From a virus, in the IMG/VR virus record IMGVR_UViG_3300037294_000198, positions 1-32,606 of that record: a stretch of DNA of 32,606 nt; one strand, written 5' to 3'. A program made the position numbers and the translations under genes. Shown here one piece after another: positions 1 through 7,712 of the stretch; position 1 is the first letter of the stretch, and each line of letters opens with the position of its first letter. The notes below the pieces were generated by a model. The model was given only the letters and a program-made list of their open reading frames with translations, was not told where the DNA came from and ran no database searches.

Positions 1-111
1 TTTCATGAATGGCAGGTGTTCCATGATGTCGTTGCTATTATAGAAACCAAAGGTCTTTATAGTGTGTTAAAAACAATTACAAACATGATGGAAGAGAAAG
101 GAATTAAATGA
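1..111 (+). CDS. C-terminal fragment of a gene cut by the window edge
   Basis: An open frame runs from the first base to a TGA at 109-111 and gives 36 residues ending ...NMMEEKGIK. The start lies outside the window. The fragment is not recognisable as a known family. Its stop overlaps the start of the next small ORF (ATGA at 108-111), the same coupling seen along this arm, which supports it being a real gene end. Confidence 0.5.
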   Translation, partial: FHEWQVFHDVVAIIETKGLYSVLKTITNMMEEKGIK

Positions 112-167
112 TTATTGTCTTAATTACAGTAACTGTGTTTGTTATTAACTTAATGGGTGATTTATGA
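108..167 (+). CDS. 19-residue hydrophobic peptide (possible membrane peptide)
   Basis: ATG at 108 overlaps the previous stop as ATGA, and the frame closes with TGA at 165-167, which again overlaps the next ATG at 164. The peptide (MIIVLITVTVFVINLMGDL) is almost wholly hydrophobic and could form one membrane segment. The double ATGA overlap is the main support. A purine-rich stretch (gaagagaaagga) lies just upstream of the start. No function can be assigned. Confidence 0.35.
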   Translation: MIIVLITVTVFVINLMGDL

Positions 168-340
168 CTATGATAAATGTGTCTCTACTTAAAGAGAATG
201 ACGACGGTAGTGCGGTTTATTCCTTTGACCTCTCAGAAGACATGAAGGATGCGTTATTGCGCTTTGGTATTATGAAAGCCATAGAAGCTGGCATCGCTGA
301 GGCAAAGACTTTACACCCCGATTTCCAAGGGGAGCCCTAA
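164..340 (+). CDS. small hypothetical phage protein (58 aa)
   Basis: The 58-residue frame begins at ATG 164, overlapping the stop of the preceding ORF, and ends with TAA at 338-340, whose last base is the A of the next ATG. The protein is acidic in its first half (KENDDGSAVYSFDLSEDM) and then predicted helical (KDALLRFGIMKAIEAGIAEA). It looks like one of the small accessory proteins common beside phage primase-helicase genes. I do not recognise a domain. The chain of overlapping starts and stops argues that it is translated. Confidence 0.6.
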   Translation: MTMINVSLLKENDDGSAVYSFDLSEDMKDALLRFGIMKAIEAGIAEAKTLHPDFQGEP

Positions 341-429
341 TGACGTGGCCTTTTCCTAAAAGGGATGCAAACGGTGATATCATTATCCCTCCGAAGCCAA
401 TACCGGTAAGAGAAGACGCATTATTTTAG
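340..429 (+). CDS. 29-residue hypothetical peptide
   Basis: ATG at 340-342 overlaps the previous TAA, and the frame ends with TAG at 427-429, ten bases before the primase-helicase start. The peptide is proline-rich (IIIPPKPIPV) with no recognisable domain. The upstream ribosome-binding sequence is good (AAGGGGAG about 7 bases before the ATG), which with the overlap makes translation plausible. Confidence 0.45.
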   Translation: MTWPFPKRDANGDIIIPPKPIPVREDALF

Positions 430-438
430 GGAAACAAG

Positions 439-2016
439 ATGAGCAAGTTTTTAAAGCATGTTGAGTGCTCTACATGTGGCAGCAGCGACGGCTGCGCCCT
501 ATATGACGACGGACACACCCATTGCTTTGTCTGCAACACTACGGCAGGGGATGGCATCGAAGCCCCAGTAAGGCAACAATTAATGAAAGCACCTATGGAA
601 ACAGTAGGGGAGATCAAGAGCATCCCAGACCGAGGAATTACCCGCTCAACATGCGCCAAATATGAGGTTAGACAAGATGAATTCAGCCACCATTACCCTT
701 ACACTGACGCAAGCGGAACTGTTGTTGCTGCAAAGGTCAGAAGTGTTGCGGATAAATCTTTCTCTATCCGGGGAAACTTTAAAAGCGCTCAGTTATTCGG
801 ACAATCCCTATTCAGTTCTGGGGGAAAGGCTGTCACCATTTGCGAGGGTGAGTTGGACGCTCTAGCAGCCTTTCAGATGCAGGGTAGCCTCTACCCTACG
901 GTGAGCGTTAGAAACGGGGCACAGGCGGCTCTGAAGGACTGCAAAGCCGCCTTTGAGTGGCTAGATAGCTTCGACTCAGTTGTAATCTGCTTTGATGCAG
1001 ACGAGCCGGGCATCAAGGCAGCTAAAGAAGTTGCCGAGTTGTTTGGGGGAAAGAGCAAGGTTGTTAAGCACTTGGCAGGCTTCAAGGATGCCTGTGATTA
1101 CCTGGCAGCCGGCAAGGATAAGGATTTTGTAAGCGTTTGGTGGAAGGCGGAGGAATTCAAGCCTGAGAACATTGTAACAGTTAGTGACATCAAGGAGCGG
1201 ATGCTAACGCCTCCAATGGCTGGGCTTCCGTGGTGCTTCCCAACGCTTACACGCCTCACATATGGGCGTCGTAAGGGGGAGATTTATGGCTTCGGTGCGG
1301 GGGTTGGTGTTGGTAAAACTGATGTATTTACGCAACAGATTAGCTATGACATTGACGTGCTGGGGGAGAAGGTGGGGGTGATTTACTTAGAACAGAATGT
1401 CGTAGAAACAGCGCAGCGGGTTGCAGGTAAGCTGGATAAGAAGCTGTATCACATCCCTGATGCAGGGTGGACGCGTGAACAATACGAAAACAGTGTTGAA
1501 AGGCTTGACAAGCGCAACCAGTTGTATATGATGGAGCACTTCGGAGCGATGGATTGGGCAGCAGTGAAGGGAATTATTCGGTACTTCGCCAAGGCTTATG
1601 ACATCAAGATGATTTATTTAGACCACCTAACGGCATTAGCGGCCAACGAACAAGATGAAAGGAGAGCACTCGATGGAATTATGGCAGATATGGCTAGCCT
1701 CGCTCAATCTGACGGCCTCATTATTCATTTTGTTAGTCATCTCACAACACCTGAGGGTAAGGCTCACGAAGAGGGGGGAAGGGTTCTTGAGAAACATTTT
1801 ACTGGTAGTCGGGCTATTGCTCGTTGGTCTCATTACATGTTTGGTTTAGAGCGAGACAAGCAAGCTGCTGATCCTGTGAAGAGGCAAACCACCACCTTCC
1901 GAGTGTTGAAAGACAGGTTTGCAGGTAGTGCCACCGGTGAGAAGTTTGGCCTACATTATGATAGGCGGACGGGGTATTTAAATGAGTGTTCTCTTATTGA
2001 TGAAACGGGGCTATGA
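439..2016 (+). CDS. DNA primase-helicase (T7 gp4-like)
   Basis: A 525-residue fusion that would unwind DNA at the fork and make primers. The N terminus has a zinc-binding motif (C10-x2-C13, then C29-x2-C32). A TOPRIM-type region follows, with the acidic motif ICEGELDA near residue 133 and FDADEPG near 185. The RecA-type helicase domain carries a Walker A loop (GAGVGVGKT near 285-294) and a Walker B strand ending IYLDH near 390. The length is close to T7 gp4 (566 aa). The start has an AGGGAAAC ribosome-binding region just upstream. It heads the replication block and its stop overlaps the next gene by 4 bases. Function by homology is secure. Whether its primase half is active cannot be told by eye. 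Confidence 0.95.
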   Translation: MSKFLKHVECSTCGSSDGCALYDDGHTHCFVCNTTAGDGIEAPVRQQLMKAPMETVGEIKSIPDRGITRSTCAKYEVRQDEFSHHYPYTDASGTVVAAKVRSVADKSFSIRGNFKSAQLFGQSLFSSGGKAVTICEGELDALAAFQMQGSLYPTVSVRNGAQAALKDCKAAFEWLDSFDSVVICFDADEPGIKAAKEVAELFGGKSKVVKHLAGFKDACDYLAAGKDKDFVSVWWKAEEFKPENIVTVSDIKERMLTPPMAGLPWCFPTLTRLTYGRRKGEIYGFGAGVGVGKTDVFTQQISYDIDVLGEKVGVIYLEQNVVETAQRVAGKLDKKLYHIPDAGWTREQYENSVERLDKRNQLYMMEHFGAMDWAAVKGIIRYFAKAYDIKMIYLDHLTALAANEQDERRALDGIMADMASLAQSDGLIIHFVSHLTTPEGKAHEEGGRVLEKHFTGSRAIARWSHYMFGLERDKQAADPVKRQTTTFRVLKDRFAGSATGEKFGLHYDRRTGYLNECSLIDETGL

Positions 2017-2312
2017 TGACTGATAAAGAACTGATACAGCAGACACTTAACACCTTAGAAAACTTATTCTGGAAGGCTGAGCACCCAGGTGGAGTTGCGG
2101 TTTGGCGGCTTGGTGGTTCATATGCGGTAAAGGAGGCTATAGACGCACTAAAAGCACGGCTAGAGCAGCCAGTTGTTGCACCTGCGTGGGTTGGGCTAAC
2201 ACCAGAAGACTACGACTCAATGCGTCCTCGTGTGCCATACATCGTCAATGACTTTTCGTTTGCGGATGTTGCGGTAATTGTCGAAGCCAAATTAAAGGAG
2301 AAGAACACATGA
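2013..2312 (+). CDS. hypothetical phage protein (99 aa)
   Basis: The 99-residue frame starts at ATG 2013 within the stop region of primase-helicase (ATGATGA) and ends at 2312, overlapping the next ATG by four bases. The sequence has a predicted helical N terminus (ELIQQTLNTLENLFWKAE) and an AVKEAIDALKARLEQP segment of the kind found in many small phage proteins. I do not recognise a catalytic motif. Translational coupling on both sides supports a real gene. Confidence 0.65.
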   Translation: MMTDKELIQQTLNTLENLFWKAEHPGGVAVWRLGGSYAVKEAIDALKARLEQPVVAPAWVGLTPEDYDSMRPRVPYIVNDFSFADVAVIVEAKLKEKNT

Positions 2313-2602
2313 GCGGCGGACACTTTGACTATGCTCAATACAAAGTTCAGATGATTGCAGAGCAGATCGAGGGTCTGATCCTATACAACAACTCAAACGA
2401 GAAGAATGAGTACGGTGATGTAGAAGGTCGTCACTTTACGTCCGCAACCATTACCGAGTTCACAGTTGCAATGAAGCTAATCCAACAAGCTTACGTTTAC
2501 GCACAGAGAATCGACTGGCTTGTCAGCGGAGACGATGGAGAGGATTCTTTTCACAAACGGCTAAAAAGTGATTTATACAAACTGAAGGAGAAGAACACAT
2601 GA
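2309..2602 (+). CDS. hypothetical phage protein starting MSGGHFDY (97 aa)
   Basis: The 97-residue acidic protein begins MSGGHFDYAQYKVQMIAEQIEG, an N terminus I recognise from a widespread family of uncharacterised phage and prophage proteins. A helical pair follows (TITEFTVAMKLIQQAYVYAQRIDWLVSGDDGEDSF). The ribosome-binding site is AAGGAG, 8 bases before the ATG. The last residues, KLKEKNT, match the last residues of the preceding protein because the 18-base segment around the stop is duplicated. Biochemical role unknown. Confidence 0.7.
   Translation: MSGGHFDYAQYKVQMIAEQIEGLILYNNSNEKNEYGDVEGRHFTSATITEFTVAMKLIQQAYVYAQRIDWLVSGDDGEDSFHKRLKSDLYKLKEKNT
2585..2602 (+). repeat. second copy of an 18-bp direct repeat holding ribosome-binding site and start codon
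   Basis: The 18 bases AAGGAGAAGAACACATGA are identical at 2295-2312 and 2585-2602. Each copy contains a strong AAGGAG, the ATG of the next reading frame and the TGA of the preceding one. The first copy starts a 97-residue gene. The second starts only a 17-codon frame. A local duplication, or loss of a gene that once followed the second copy, would explain this. Confidence 0.7.
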
Positions 2603-2652
2603 CCACAATAGCTAACTTCTATGTTATCATATCTGCCTATCTAGCTACATAG
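2599..2652 (+). CDS. 17-residue micro-ORF behind a duplicated start signal
   Basis: ATG at 2599 has AAGGAG at the ideal distance and overlaps the previous stop. The frame is short and hydrophobic (MTTIANFYVIISAYLAT) and stops with TAG at 2650-2652. It may be a tiny membrane peptide or the remnant of a lost gene. Only the ribosome-binding signal supports it. Confidence 0.3.
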   Translation: MTTIANFYVIISAYLAT

Positions 2653-2686
2653 ATGTGTGTTTTATTACAAAGAAAGAAGATTGAAA

Positions 2687-2935
2687 ATGAGCTTTGAAGA
2701 ACTAGCTGCTGAAATGCAGAATGAAGAAAGAGCTTTAGAGCTACAAATATTAGTTAAAGAGTTCTTTAATGACTACCTTAATAAAGTTGAGGAAAGCGAT
2801 GAGGGTAGAGAATTTCATCCAGTAACAATTTCATGTTGTCGATCGCTTATGGTGGAGCCTTTAAACAAACTACTGGATAAAATGAGAGAACTATCTGGTG
2901 CTGATGAAGCAGAAAGAAAACATGATAACCCTTGA
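2687..2935 (+). CDS. hypothetical acidic protein (82 aa)
   Basis: The 82-residue protein MSFEELAAEMQNEERALELQ... is acidic and mostly predicted helical, with a CC pair near the middle (TISCCRSL). I chose ATG 2687 because AGAAAGAAGA lies 6-8 bases upstream. A GTG at 2657 would add ten residues but has no ribosome-binding site. It overlaps the following short ORF by 14 bases. No domain recognised. Confidence 0.6.
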   Translation: MSFEELAAEMQNEERALELQILVKEFFNDYLNKVEESDEGREFHPVTISCCRSLMVEPLNKLLDKMRELSGADEAERKHDNP

Positions 2936-3062
2936 AACTGTAATTGCCCGTATGATGGAGCTAGAAACCAATTATTATGAGCTACAAACTAAATATCAGG
3001 AACTTATCCATGAGCACGAAGAGCTTAAACTAAAGGCACGCCATGAAGAGGATTGCGGATAA
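2922..3062 (+). CDS. 46-residue coiled-coil-like peptide
   Basis: ATG at 2922 and TAA at 3060-3062 enclose 46 codons that overlap the upstream gene by 14 bases and the DNA polymerase start by 20. The peptide is rich in Glu, Leu and Lys with heptad-like spacing (ETNYYELQTKYQELIHEHEEL), typical of a short coiled coil. The start is preceded by AGAAAGAAA. It fills the only space between two well-supported genes. Function unknown. Confidence 0.45.
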   Translation: MITLETVIARMMELETNYYELQTKYQELIHEHEELKLKARHEEDCG

Positions 3063-4797
3063 ACGAATTGTTGTGGACATTGAGACCACGTTAGATCATA
3101 AAACAATCTGGCTCTGCTGCACTAAAGACATCGACACTGGGGAGAAAAACACATGGTATCAGGCAAAAGCATTTCAGGACTATATCGAGGACGCTACATT
3201 ATTGATCGGACACAACCTAATCAGTTTCGATGCCTACCTATTGAACAGCTTATGGAAGACACGGATAGTTTTGAACAAGTGCTACGACACTCTTCTGGTT
3301 TCTCGACTGCTCAACCCAAGCCGAGAAGGGGGCCACAGCCTCGCCGCTTGGGGCAGCACGTTAAACACGCAGAAGATTGACTACAAGGCCACATGGGAGT
3401 GGATGACAGGGCGGCGGGAGGAATATAAAGGGGAGTGTTATGACAAACCTATTGACGGCTTGCTTGCTGTATATTGTGAGCGTGATATTGATGTCACTGC
3501 TCTTTTATATGAGTATTTGATTGCTGAGACATCGGCTCAGAAGTTCTCACAGCAAAGCGTGAAGCTAGAGCACTCTGTAGCAGTCTGCATTTCTAAGCAA
3601 GAACGTAACGGATTTAAACTGGACACACCACATGCAATTAGCCTTCTTACTTTGCTCAGAGGAAAACTGGATGGACTATATGAGGCTATGCAAGAACGGT
3701 GGCCCCCTTACGACGTCGAACGAGTTAGCGAGAAAACCGGCAAGCCTCTTAAACCAGCAAGAATTGTCTTCAACCCAGGAAGCAGACAGCAAATCGGAGA
3801 AAAGCTCATCGAGCTTGGGTGGAAGCCTGCCACTTTTACACCTACAGGGCAGCCAATTGTTGATGAGGGAAGCCTGGACGGATGCAACCTCCAAGAAGCA
3901 AAGCTAATCAGTGAATATTTAATGCTTCAGAAGAGGATTGCTCAGATTGAAAGCTGGTTGGAGGCTTTAGGGGATGACGGAAGGGTGCATGGACGAGTCA
4001 CCACTAATGGGGCTGTGACAGGGAGGGCAACACATTCGTCTCCCAACCTGGCACAGATTCCTAATAGCTCTTCTCCTTATGGTGTGGACTGTAGGCAGTG
4101 CTGGACTGTAGAAGATGATAGGGTGCTTGTGGGTGTTGATTTGTCAGGTATTGAGCTTCGGTGTTTGTCCCATTACATGCAAGATGAGGAATGGCAGAGG
4201 GAGCTATTGGAGGGAGATGTTCATTGGAAAAACACACAGGCTTTTGGTCTTGTGCCAATGGGCACTGTGAAGGAAGACACCAAGGAGCATAAGGATGCGC
4301 GTAATGTATCAAAAACACTGACATACGCAACTCTCTATGGTGCTGGTGCGGGTAAGCTGGGGGGCATTGTAGGCAAGTCAAAGAAAGCAGGCGCTGAGCT
4401 AAGTGAAAACTTCATGAACAACACTCCTTCTCTGAAGAAGCTAAAAGAGATGGTTGACCATATTTCTTCTAGTGGTTCAGTGCCCGGATTAGATGGCCGT
4501 AGGATTTTAGTGAGAAGCGAACACGCGGCATTGAATAGTCTGTTACAATCAGCAGGAGCAATCATTGCTAAGCAGTGGATTGTTTGTTTAACAAGGAACC
4601 TGGCAAATAGAAAGATTGATTACAAACTTGTTGCCTTTGTGCATGACGAGGTTTGTATTGAGGCTTTTGAGAAAGACGCAGAAGAAGTTGTTAAAATTGT
4701 GGTAGAATCAGCAGCAGAGGCGGGGGCGCTTCTAAAGTTTCGATGCCCTGTTGGCGCTGAAGGCCACATAGGAAAGACATGGGCAGATGTTCACTAA
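3043..4797 (+). CDS. DNA polymerase, family A, with 3'-5' exonuclease (T7-like)
   Basis: The 584-residue replicative polymerase has all three proofreading motifs: Exo I DIETT at 12-16, Exo II GHNLISFD near 57, and Exo III YCERDIDVT near 143. The polymerase motifs follow: motif A VDLSGIELR near 364, motif B RNVSKTLTYATLYGAG near 419, and motif C VHDEV near 533. It is about 120 residues shorter than T7 gp5 (704 aa), and the region between exonuclease and palm is compact, so the thioredoxin-binding insertion of T7 is probably missing. The start ATG 3043 has AAAGG upstream. It is followed within 20 bases by the next gene. Very secure assignment. Confidence 0.95.
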   Translation: MKRIADKRIVVDIETTLDHKTIWLCCTKDIDTGEKNTWYQAKAFQDYIEDATLLIGHNLISFDAYLLNSLWKTRIVLNKCYDTLLVSRLLNPSREGGHSLAAWGSTLNTQKIDYKATWEWMTGRREEYKGECYDKPIDGLLAVYCERDIDVTALLYEYLIAETSAQKFSQQSVKLEHSVAVCISKQERNGFKLDTPHAISLLTLLRGKLDGLYEAMQERWPPYDVERVSEKTGKPLKPARIVFNPGSRQQIGEKLIELGWKPATFTPTGQPIVDEGSLDGCNLQEAKLISEYLMLQKRIAQIESWLEALGDDGRVHGRVTTNGAVTGRATHSSPNLAQIPNSSSPYGVDCRQCWTVEDDRVLVGVDLSGIELRCLSHYMQDEEWQRELLEGDVHWKNTQAFGLVPMGTVKEDTKEHKDARNVSKTLTYATLYGAGAGKLGGIVGKSKKAGAELSENFMNNTPSLKKLKEMVDHISSSGSVPGLDGRRILVRSEHAALNSLLQSAGAIIAKQWIVCLTRNLANRKIDYKLVAFVHDEVCIEAFEKDAEEVVKIVVESAAEAGALLKFRCPVGAEGHIGKTWADVH

Positions 4798-4812
4798 ACA
4801 AGGAATTTAAAT

Positions 4813-4998
4813 ATGGAAGAAACTGAAGAAAATCTTAATGAAGTTGTGGGCAGGTTGCAAATTACGGTGTATAATGATTGCTTCTCTGTTGAACACACAG
4901 CCAACCTAAGCACCGAGGACATCATTGATTTGTTCACCGCGACGCTTGAGAAGCTGACAGGAGCTTTGGAAGAAACCGAAGATCGTGTGGTTCACTGA
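4813..4998 (+). CDS. hypothetical acidic protein (61 aa)
   Basis: The 61-residue acidic protein lies between polymerase and the predicted SSB, with AAGGAA 8 bases before ATG 4813. It has two predicted parts: a beta-like stretch (GRLQITVYNDCFSVEHTANL) and a helical C terminus (EDIIDLFTATLEKLTGALEE). No family recognised. Its position suggests a small replication accessory protein, but nothing in the sequence proves that. Confidence 0.6.
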   Translation: MEETEENLNEVVGRLQITVYNDCFSVEHTANLSTEDIIDLFTATLEKLTGALEETEDRVVH

Positions 4999-5077
4999 CA
5001 GGCCGGAAAGACGGCAAGTAGGGACTTCCTGCGAATATGTGTTAGAAAACGGCAAATGCCCTTTTAAAGGAACTATT

Positions 5078-5503
5078 ATGAGCGAAATGAAACCAGTGCG
5101 TATTACCGGCAACCTCTATTGGACACAGTGGATGACTAAGATCAATAAGGCGTTCAACGAGGACAGTATTAAATACGAGTGCACCATTGGTGATTTGTCC
5201 GACAAGGATTGCGAAGCATTGAAGGCTATGGGCATCAAGATTAAGAACAAGGATGGCCAAGGCAACTTCATTGTTTGCAAAAGCAACTATGTTCACAAGG
5301 CAGTTGACGAGGACGGTCTTGACATTGATCCAGCCACTATTGGTAAGGGTACGAAGGTTGTAGCAATCATGAGTTTCTACACTCACAAGATGAGCAAGCA
5401 GCATGGCAATGCCCCTTCAATCAAGAAGCTGATTATTACGGAACTTGTAACCTACAATCCCGGAAAAGAGCTTTCTGAGGAACTGGACGAATACGTTCTT
5501 TGA
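5078..5503 (+). CDS. single-stranded DNA-binding protein, gp2.5-like (predicted)
   Basis: The 141-residue protein sits between polymerase and exonuclease. It has a beta-rich body with a segment reading GKGTKVVAIMSFYTHK followed by IKKLIITELVTYNP, similar in pattern to the OB-fold end of T7 gp2.5 (GGGSKLKVKYSLVPYKW...). It ends in a short acidic tail (ELSEELDEYVL), as expected for phage SSBs that contact polymerase and helicase. ATG 5078 is chosen because AAAGG lies 8 bases upstream. An in-frame GTG at 4985 would add 31 residues overlapping the previous gene and lacks a good site. Assignment rests on fold-like features and context, not strong identity. Confidence 0.65.
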   Translation: MSEMKPVRITGNLYWTQWMTKINKAFNEDSIKYECTIGDLSDKDCEALKAMGIKIKNKDGQGNFIVCKSNYVHKAVDEDGLDIDPATIGKGTKVVAIMSFYTHKMSKQHGNAPSIKKLIITELVTYNPGKELSEELDEYVL

Positions 5504-6201
5504 TGACGGAACGCCCTAAAGAGGCGTTCATTGATGCTGACTACATGGTTTATCGCTTTGGATTTTCTAGTAAAGACGAAACTGAAGCGGTGGCCTGTAG
5601 TCGCATTGAGGAAAACCTGCTAAATCTTGTCTACATCGTGCTAAAATGTGACGACTACGACACATTCATCACAGGAAAGACAAACTTTAGATATGAAACA
5701 GCAGTCACCCACCCGTATAAAGGTAATAGAAAGTCGTTAGAGAAGCCAGCCCACTACAAAGCCTTACGTGAAAAACTTATTGCACTAGGGGCAACAGTTA
5801 GTGAGAACCAAGAAGCTGACGACGATGTGGCAATTGCTTCGACACAGTATAACGGATGGATTGTACATGTCGATAAAGACCTAAACCAGCTGCCTGGGTG
5901 GCATTACAATCCCACTAAAGGAGAAGAATACTACGTGACAGAAGAAGAAGGGCTACGGGCTTTCTACACTCAACTATTAACAGGAGATAGAATTGATAAC
6001 ATTGTGGGACTTTATGGGGTCGGCCCTGTCAAAGCTGCTAAGCTTCTTAAAGACTGCAAAGAAGAGCAAAGTCTCTTCAAAGCCGTGGTAGCTGCTTACA
6101 AGGCTGCTAATGAACCGATAGAACGTGTCTTGGAGAACGGACAGCTCTTGTGGCTTAGCCGCTACCATGGACAGCGCTGGGAGTTTCCCTGTGAAGCGTA
6201 G
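5503..6201 (+). CDS. 5'-3' exonuclease / flap endonuclease (T7 gp6-like)
   Basis: The 232-residue nuclease of the FEN/PIN type would remove primers and degrade host DNA. Metal-binding acids are visible in FIDADYMVYRF near the N terminus, in ENQEADDDVAIA near 105, and in HVDKDLNQLPG near 127. The helix-three-turn-helix DNA-binding region is clear in GDRIDNIVGLYGVGPVKAAKLL near 165. ATG 5503 overlaps the SSB stop (TGATG). It belongs to the same operon as the polymerase. A role in primer removal and recombination is inferred from the family. Confidence 0.9.
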   Translation: MTERPKEAFIDADYMVYRFGFSSKDETEAVACSRIEENLLNLVYIVLKCDDYDTFITGKTNFRYETAVTHPYKGNRKSLEKPAHYKALREKLIALGATVSENQEADDDVAIASTQYNGWIVHVDKDLNQLPGWHYNPTKGEEYYVTEEEGLRAFYTQLLTGDRIDNIVGLYGVGPVKAAKLLKDCKEEQSLFKAVVAAYKAANEPIERVLENGQLLWLSRYHGQRWEFPCEA

Positions 6202-6571
6202 CTCCTTCAATGACGGTGAATGGACAGCAGCTAGATTCAGAAGTTTTGTCACTGGTGCGCTACGCACGGCTACACGCCGCTGGCCTCCTAAGTACAAGGC
6301 TCTGAAGGAAGCTTTCACAGGCCGTCAGGTTAACAGCAAGACAGGCAAGCTGGCAATGCACTACCGCTGTGCTGGCTGCTCTTCTGAGTTTGTCAGTGGT
6401 GATGTGCAGGTTGATCATAAGAAACCAGCTGTAGACCCTGCTAAGGGGTTTGTAAGCTGGGATGTTTATGTCGACAGGCTCTATTGCGAATCAAGCAACT
6501 TACAAGTTCTTTGTAAGCCTTGTCATGCAGAGAAGACAGCCGAAGAGAAGAAACTAAGGAAGAAGAAATGA
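6191..6571 (+). CDS. HNH endonuclease
   Basis: The 126-residue HNH-type nuclease has a zinc pair C60-x2-C63, the catalytic D75-H76 (VQVDHKKP), an Asn in SSNLQVLC near 103, and a second pair C108-x2-C111 followed by H112. The N terminus (KRSSFNDGEWTAARFRSF) matches the usual beginning of this phage family. I chose GTG 6191 because GGGAG lies 7 bases upstream. ATG 6167 in the same frame is the alternative and adds 8 residues. It overlaps the exonuclease by 11 bases and thyX by 4. It could be a free-standing homing nuclease or a packaging/recombination enzyme. The sequence does not decide. Confidence 0.85.
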   Translation: MKRSSFNDGEWTAARFRSFVTGALRTATRRWPPKYKALKEAFTGRQVNSKTGKLAMHYRCAGCSSEFVSGDVQVDHKKPAVDPAKGFVSWDVYVDRLYCESSNLQVLCKPCHAEKTAEEKKLRKKK

Positions 6572-7203
6572 AGGTATCTACAGTGTGGGCAACACCTGAA
6601 GGCGAAAAGCTAGTAGCTTATATGGCGCGTGTTTCTAATCCTACTAATCAGGACAATGAGAAAACCGCACCTAAGCTCATAAAGTACTTGCTTCAGCATA
6701 AGCATTTTAGTCCTTTTGAAATGGTTAATATTTGTATGGAGATTGAGACCACCCGTGATATAGCCCGACAGATTCTCCGCCATCGAAGCTTTAGCTTTCA
6801 GGAATTCTCACAGAGATATGCGGAAGTTCCTCAAGACGGCTTTGAATACAGCGAGGCTCGATTGCAAGACAGTAAGAACCGACAGAACAGCCTTGAAAGC
6901 AATGATGTAGCGCTTAAAGACTGGTGGACTACCTCACAGCACAAAGTTGTCCTCTACACCGAGGGGCTGTACCAGCAAGCCTTGGATAAGGGGATTGCTA
7001 AAGAAGTTGCTCGAAAGCTGTTGCCTGAAGGACTGACTAAGAGCCGGATGTATATGAATGGTACGCTCCGCAGTTGGCTACATTACGTAGACATCCGCTG
7101 CGACGAAGCAACCCAGAAGGAGCACCGAGAGGTTGCTCTATTGTGTAAACAGGAGATCGCTAAGGCGTTCCCTAGCATGTTGGAGGTGTTAAATGCGTCT
7201 TGA
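6568..7203 (+). CDS. thyX: flavin-dependent thymidylate synthase ThyX
   Basis: The 211-residue enzyme makes dTMP from dUMP using FAD and methylene-tetrahydrofolate. The signature RHR-x7-S is present (R71-H72-R73 ... S81 in RHRSFSFQEFS). Nearby segments also fit the family: HFSPFEM near 46 and ETTRDIARQILR near 60. The C-terminal substrate-binding region LLPEGLTKSRMYMNGTLRSWLHY is intact. ATG 6568 overlaps the HNH stop and has AAGGA upstream. Together with the reductase further down it would raise the thymidylate supply during replication. Confidence 0.95.
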   Translation: MKVSTVWATPEGEKLVAYMARVSNPTNQDNEKTAPKLIKYLLQHKHFSPFEMVNICMEIETTRDIARQILRHRSFSFQEFSQRYAEVPQDGFEYSEARLQDSKNRQNSLESNDVALKDWWTTSQHKVVLYTEGLYQQALDKGIAKEVARKLLPEGLTKSRMYMNGTLRSWLHYVDIRCDEATQKEHREVALLCKQEIAKAFPSMLEVLNAS

Positions 7204-7486
7204 ATCAATTGAAGACATCTTGGATAGCTTTGACTTCCAGAGGGTGCAGAAGGCTATGGAAGCACTCGATTGGCATTGGTTAGATGCTGAGGAAGGCCTA
7301 CCATCAATTGCTGAGCTTCGTAGACAGGCAAGAGGCTTGCTTGAAGACGCTTATCGTTACCAAGACAGTCCCAGTATCACTATTGGATGTGGTGGCTTTG
7401 AAGCAACCCGCAGCATGGAAGTTGGTAGTTTAACCAAGTATTTGTCTATTAAATTTGTTGTAGAAGAAGGAAACAATCATGCATAA
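7193..7486 (+). CDS. hypothetical phage protein (97 aa)
   Basis: The 97-residue protein overlaps the end of thyX by 11 bases, with GGAGG just ahead of ATG 7193. It starts with an acidic helix (MRLESIEDILDSFDFQRVQKAMEALDW) and ends with beta-like ...LSIKFVVEEGNNHA. This pattern is shared with a family of uncharacterised phage proteins found among nucleotide-metabolism genes. No catalytic motif is visible. Confidence 0.65.
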   Translation: MRLESIEDILDSFDFQRVQKAMEALDWHWLDAEEGLPSIAELRRQARGLLEDAYRYQDSPSITIGCGGFEATRSMEVGSLTKYLSIKFVVEEGNNHA

Positions 7487-7712
7487 TTCTGAAGAAAACT
7501 ATACGTTTCAGTACACCGCTGGCGATAGAGACATAACTGTCTCCTTTACACCTGGAGACACATGGCATGAGGTATTGGAGCAGTTTGTTAGCTTCTTGGG
7601 TAACATATATGGGTACGACGTACGTGATAAAATAGCTATTAAGGAAAACCCACTTGCCCTATATGAAAACGGCTGGAGTGGTCCTGTGTTTAACCAAGAG
7701 GACATCCTGTGA
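7479..7712 (+). CDS. hypothetical phage protein (77 aa)
   Basis: The 77-residue acidic protein starts at ATG 7479 inside the previous gene's last codons, with GAAGGAAA upstream, and its end overlaps the following GTG by four bases. It reads as beta strands (YTFQYTAGDRDITVSFTPGD) followed by a helix (TWHEVLEQFVSFLGNIYGYD). Unknown function. The coupled reading frames support expression. Confidence 0.65.
   Translation: MHNSEENYTFQYTAGDRDITVSFTPGDTWHEVLEQFVSFLGNIYGYDVRDKIAIKENPLALYENGWSGPVFNQEDIL

Noticed and set aside
1505-1532. TTGACA-16-TATGAT promoter-like sequence inside the primase-helicase gene
   Set aside because: It lies in the middle of a well-conserved coding region with no gene start just downstream. 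Probably chance, though an internal promoter cannot be excluded.
4985-5077. Upstream GTG extension of the SSB-like protein
   Set aside because: It overlaps the previous gene, lacks a ribosome-binding site, and ATG 5078 has AAAGG at the right distance.
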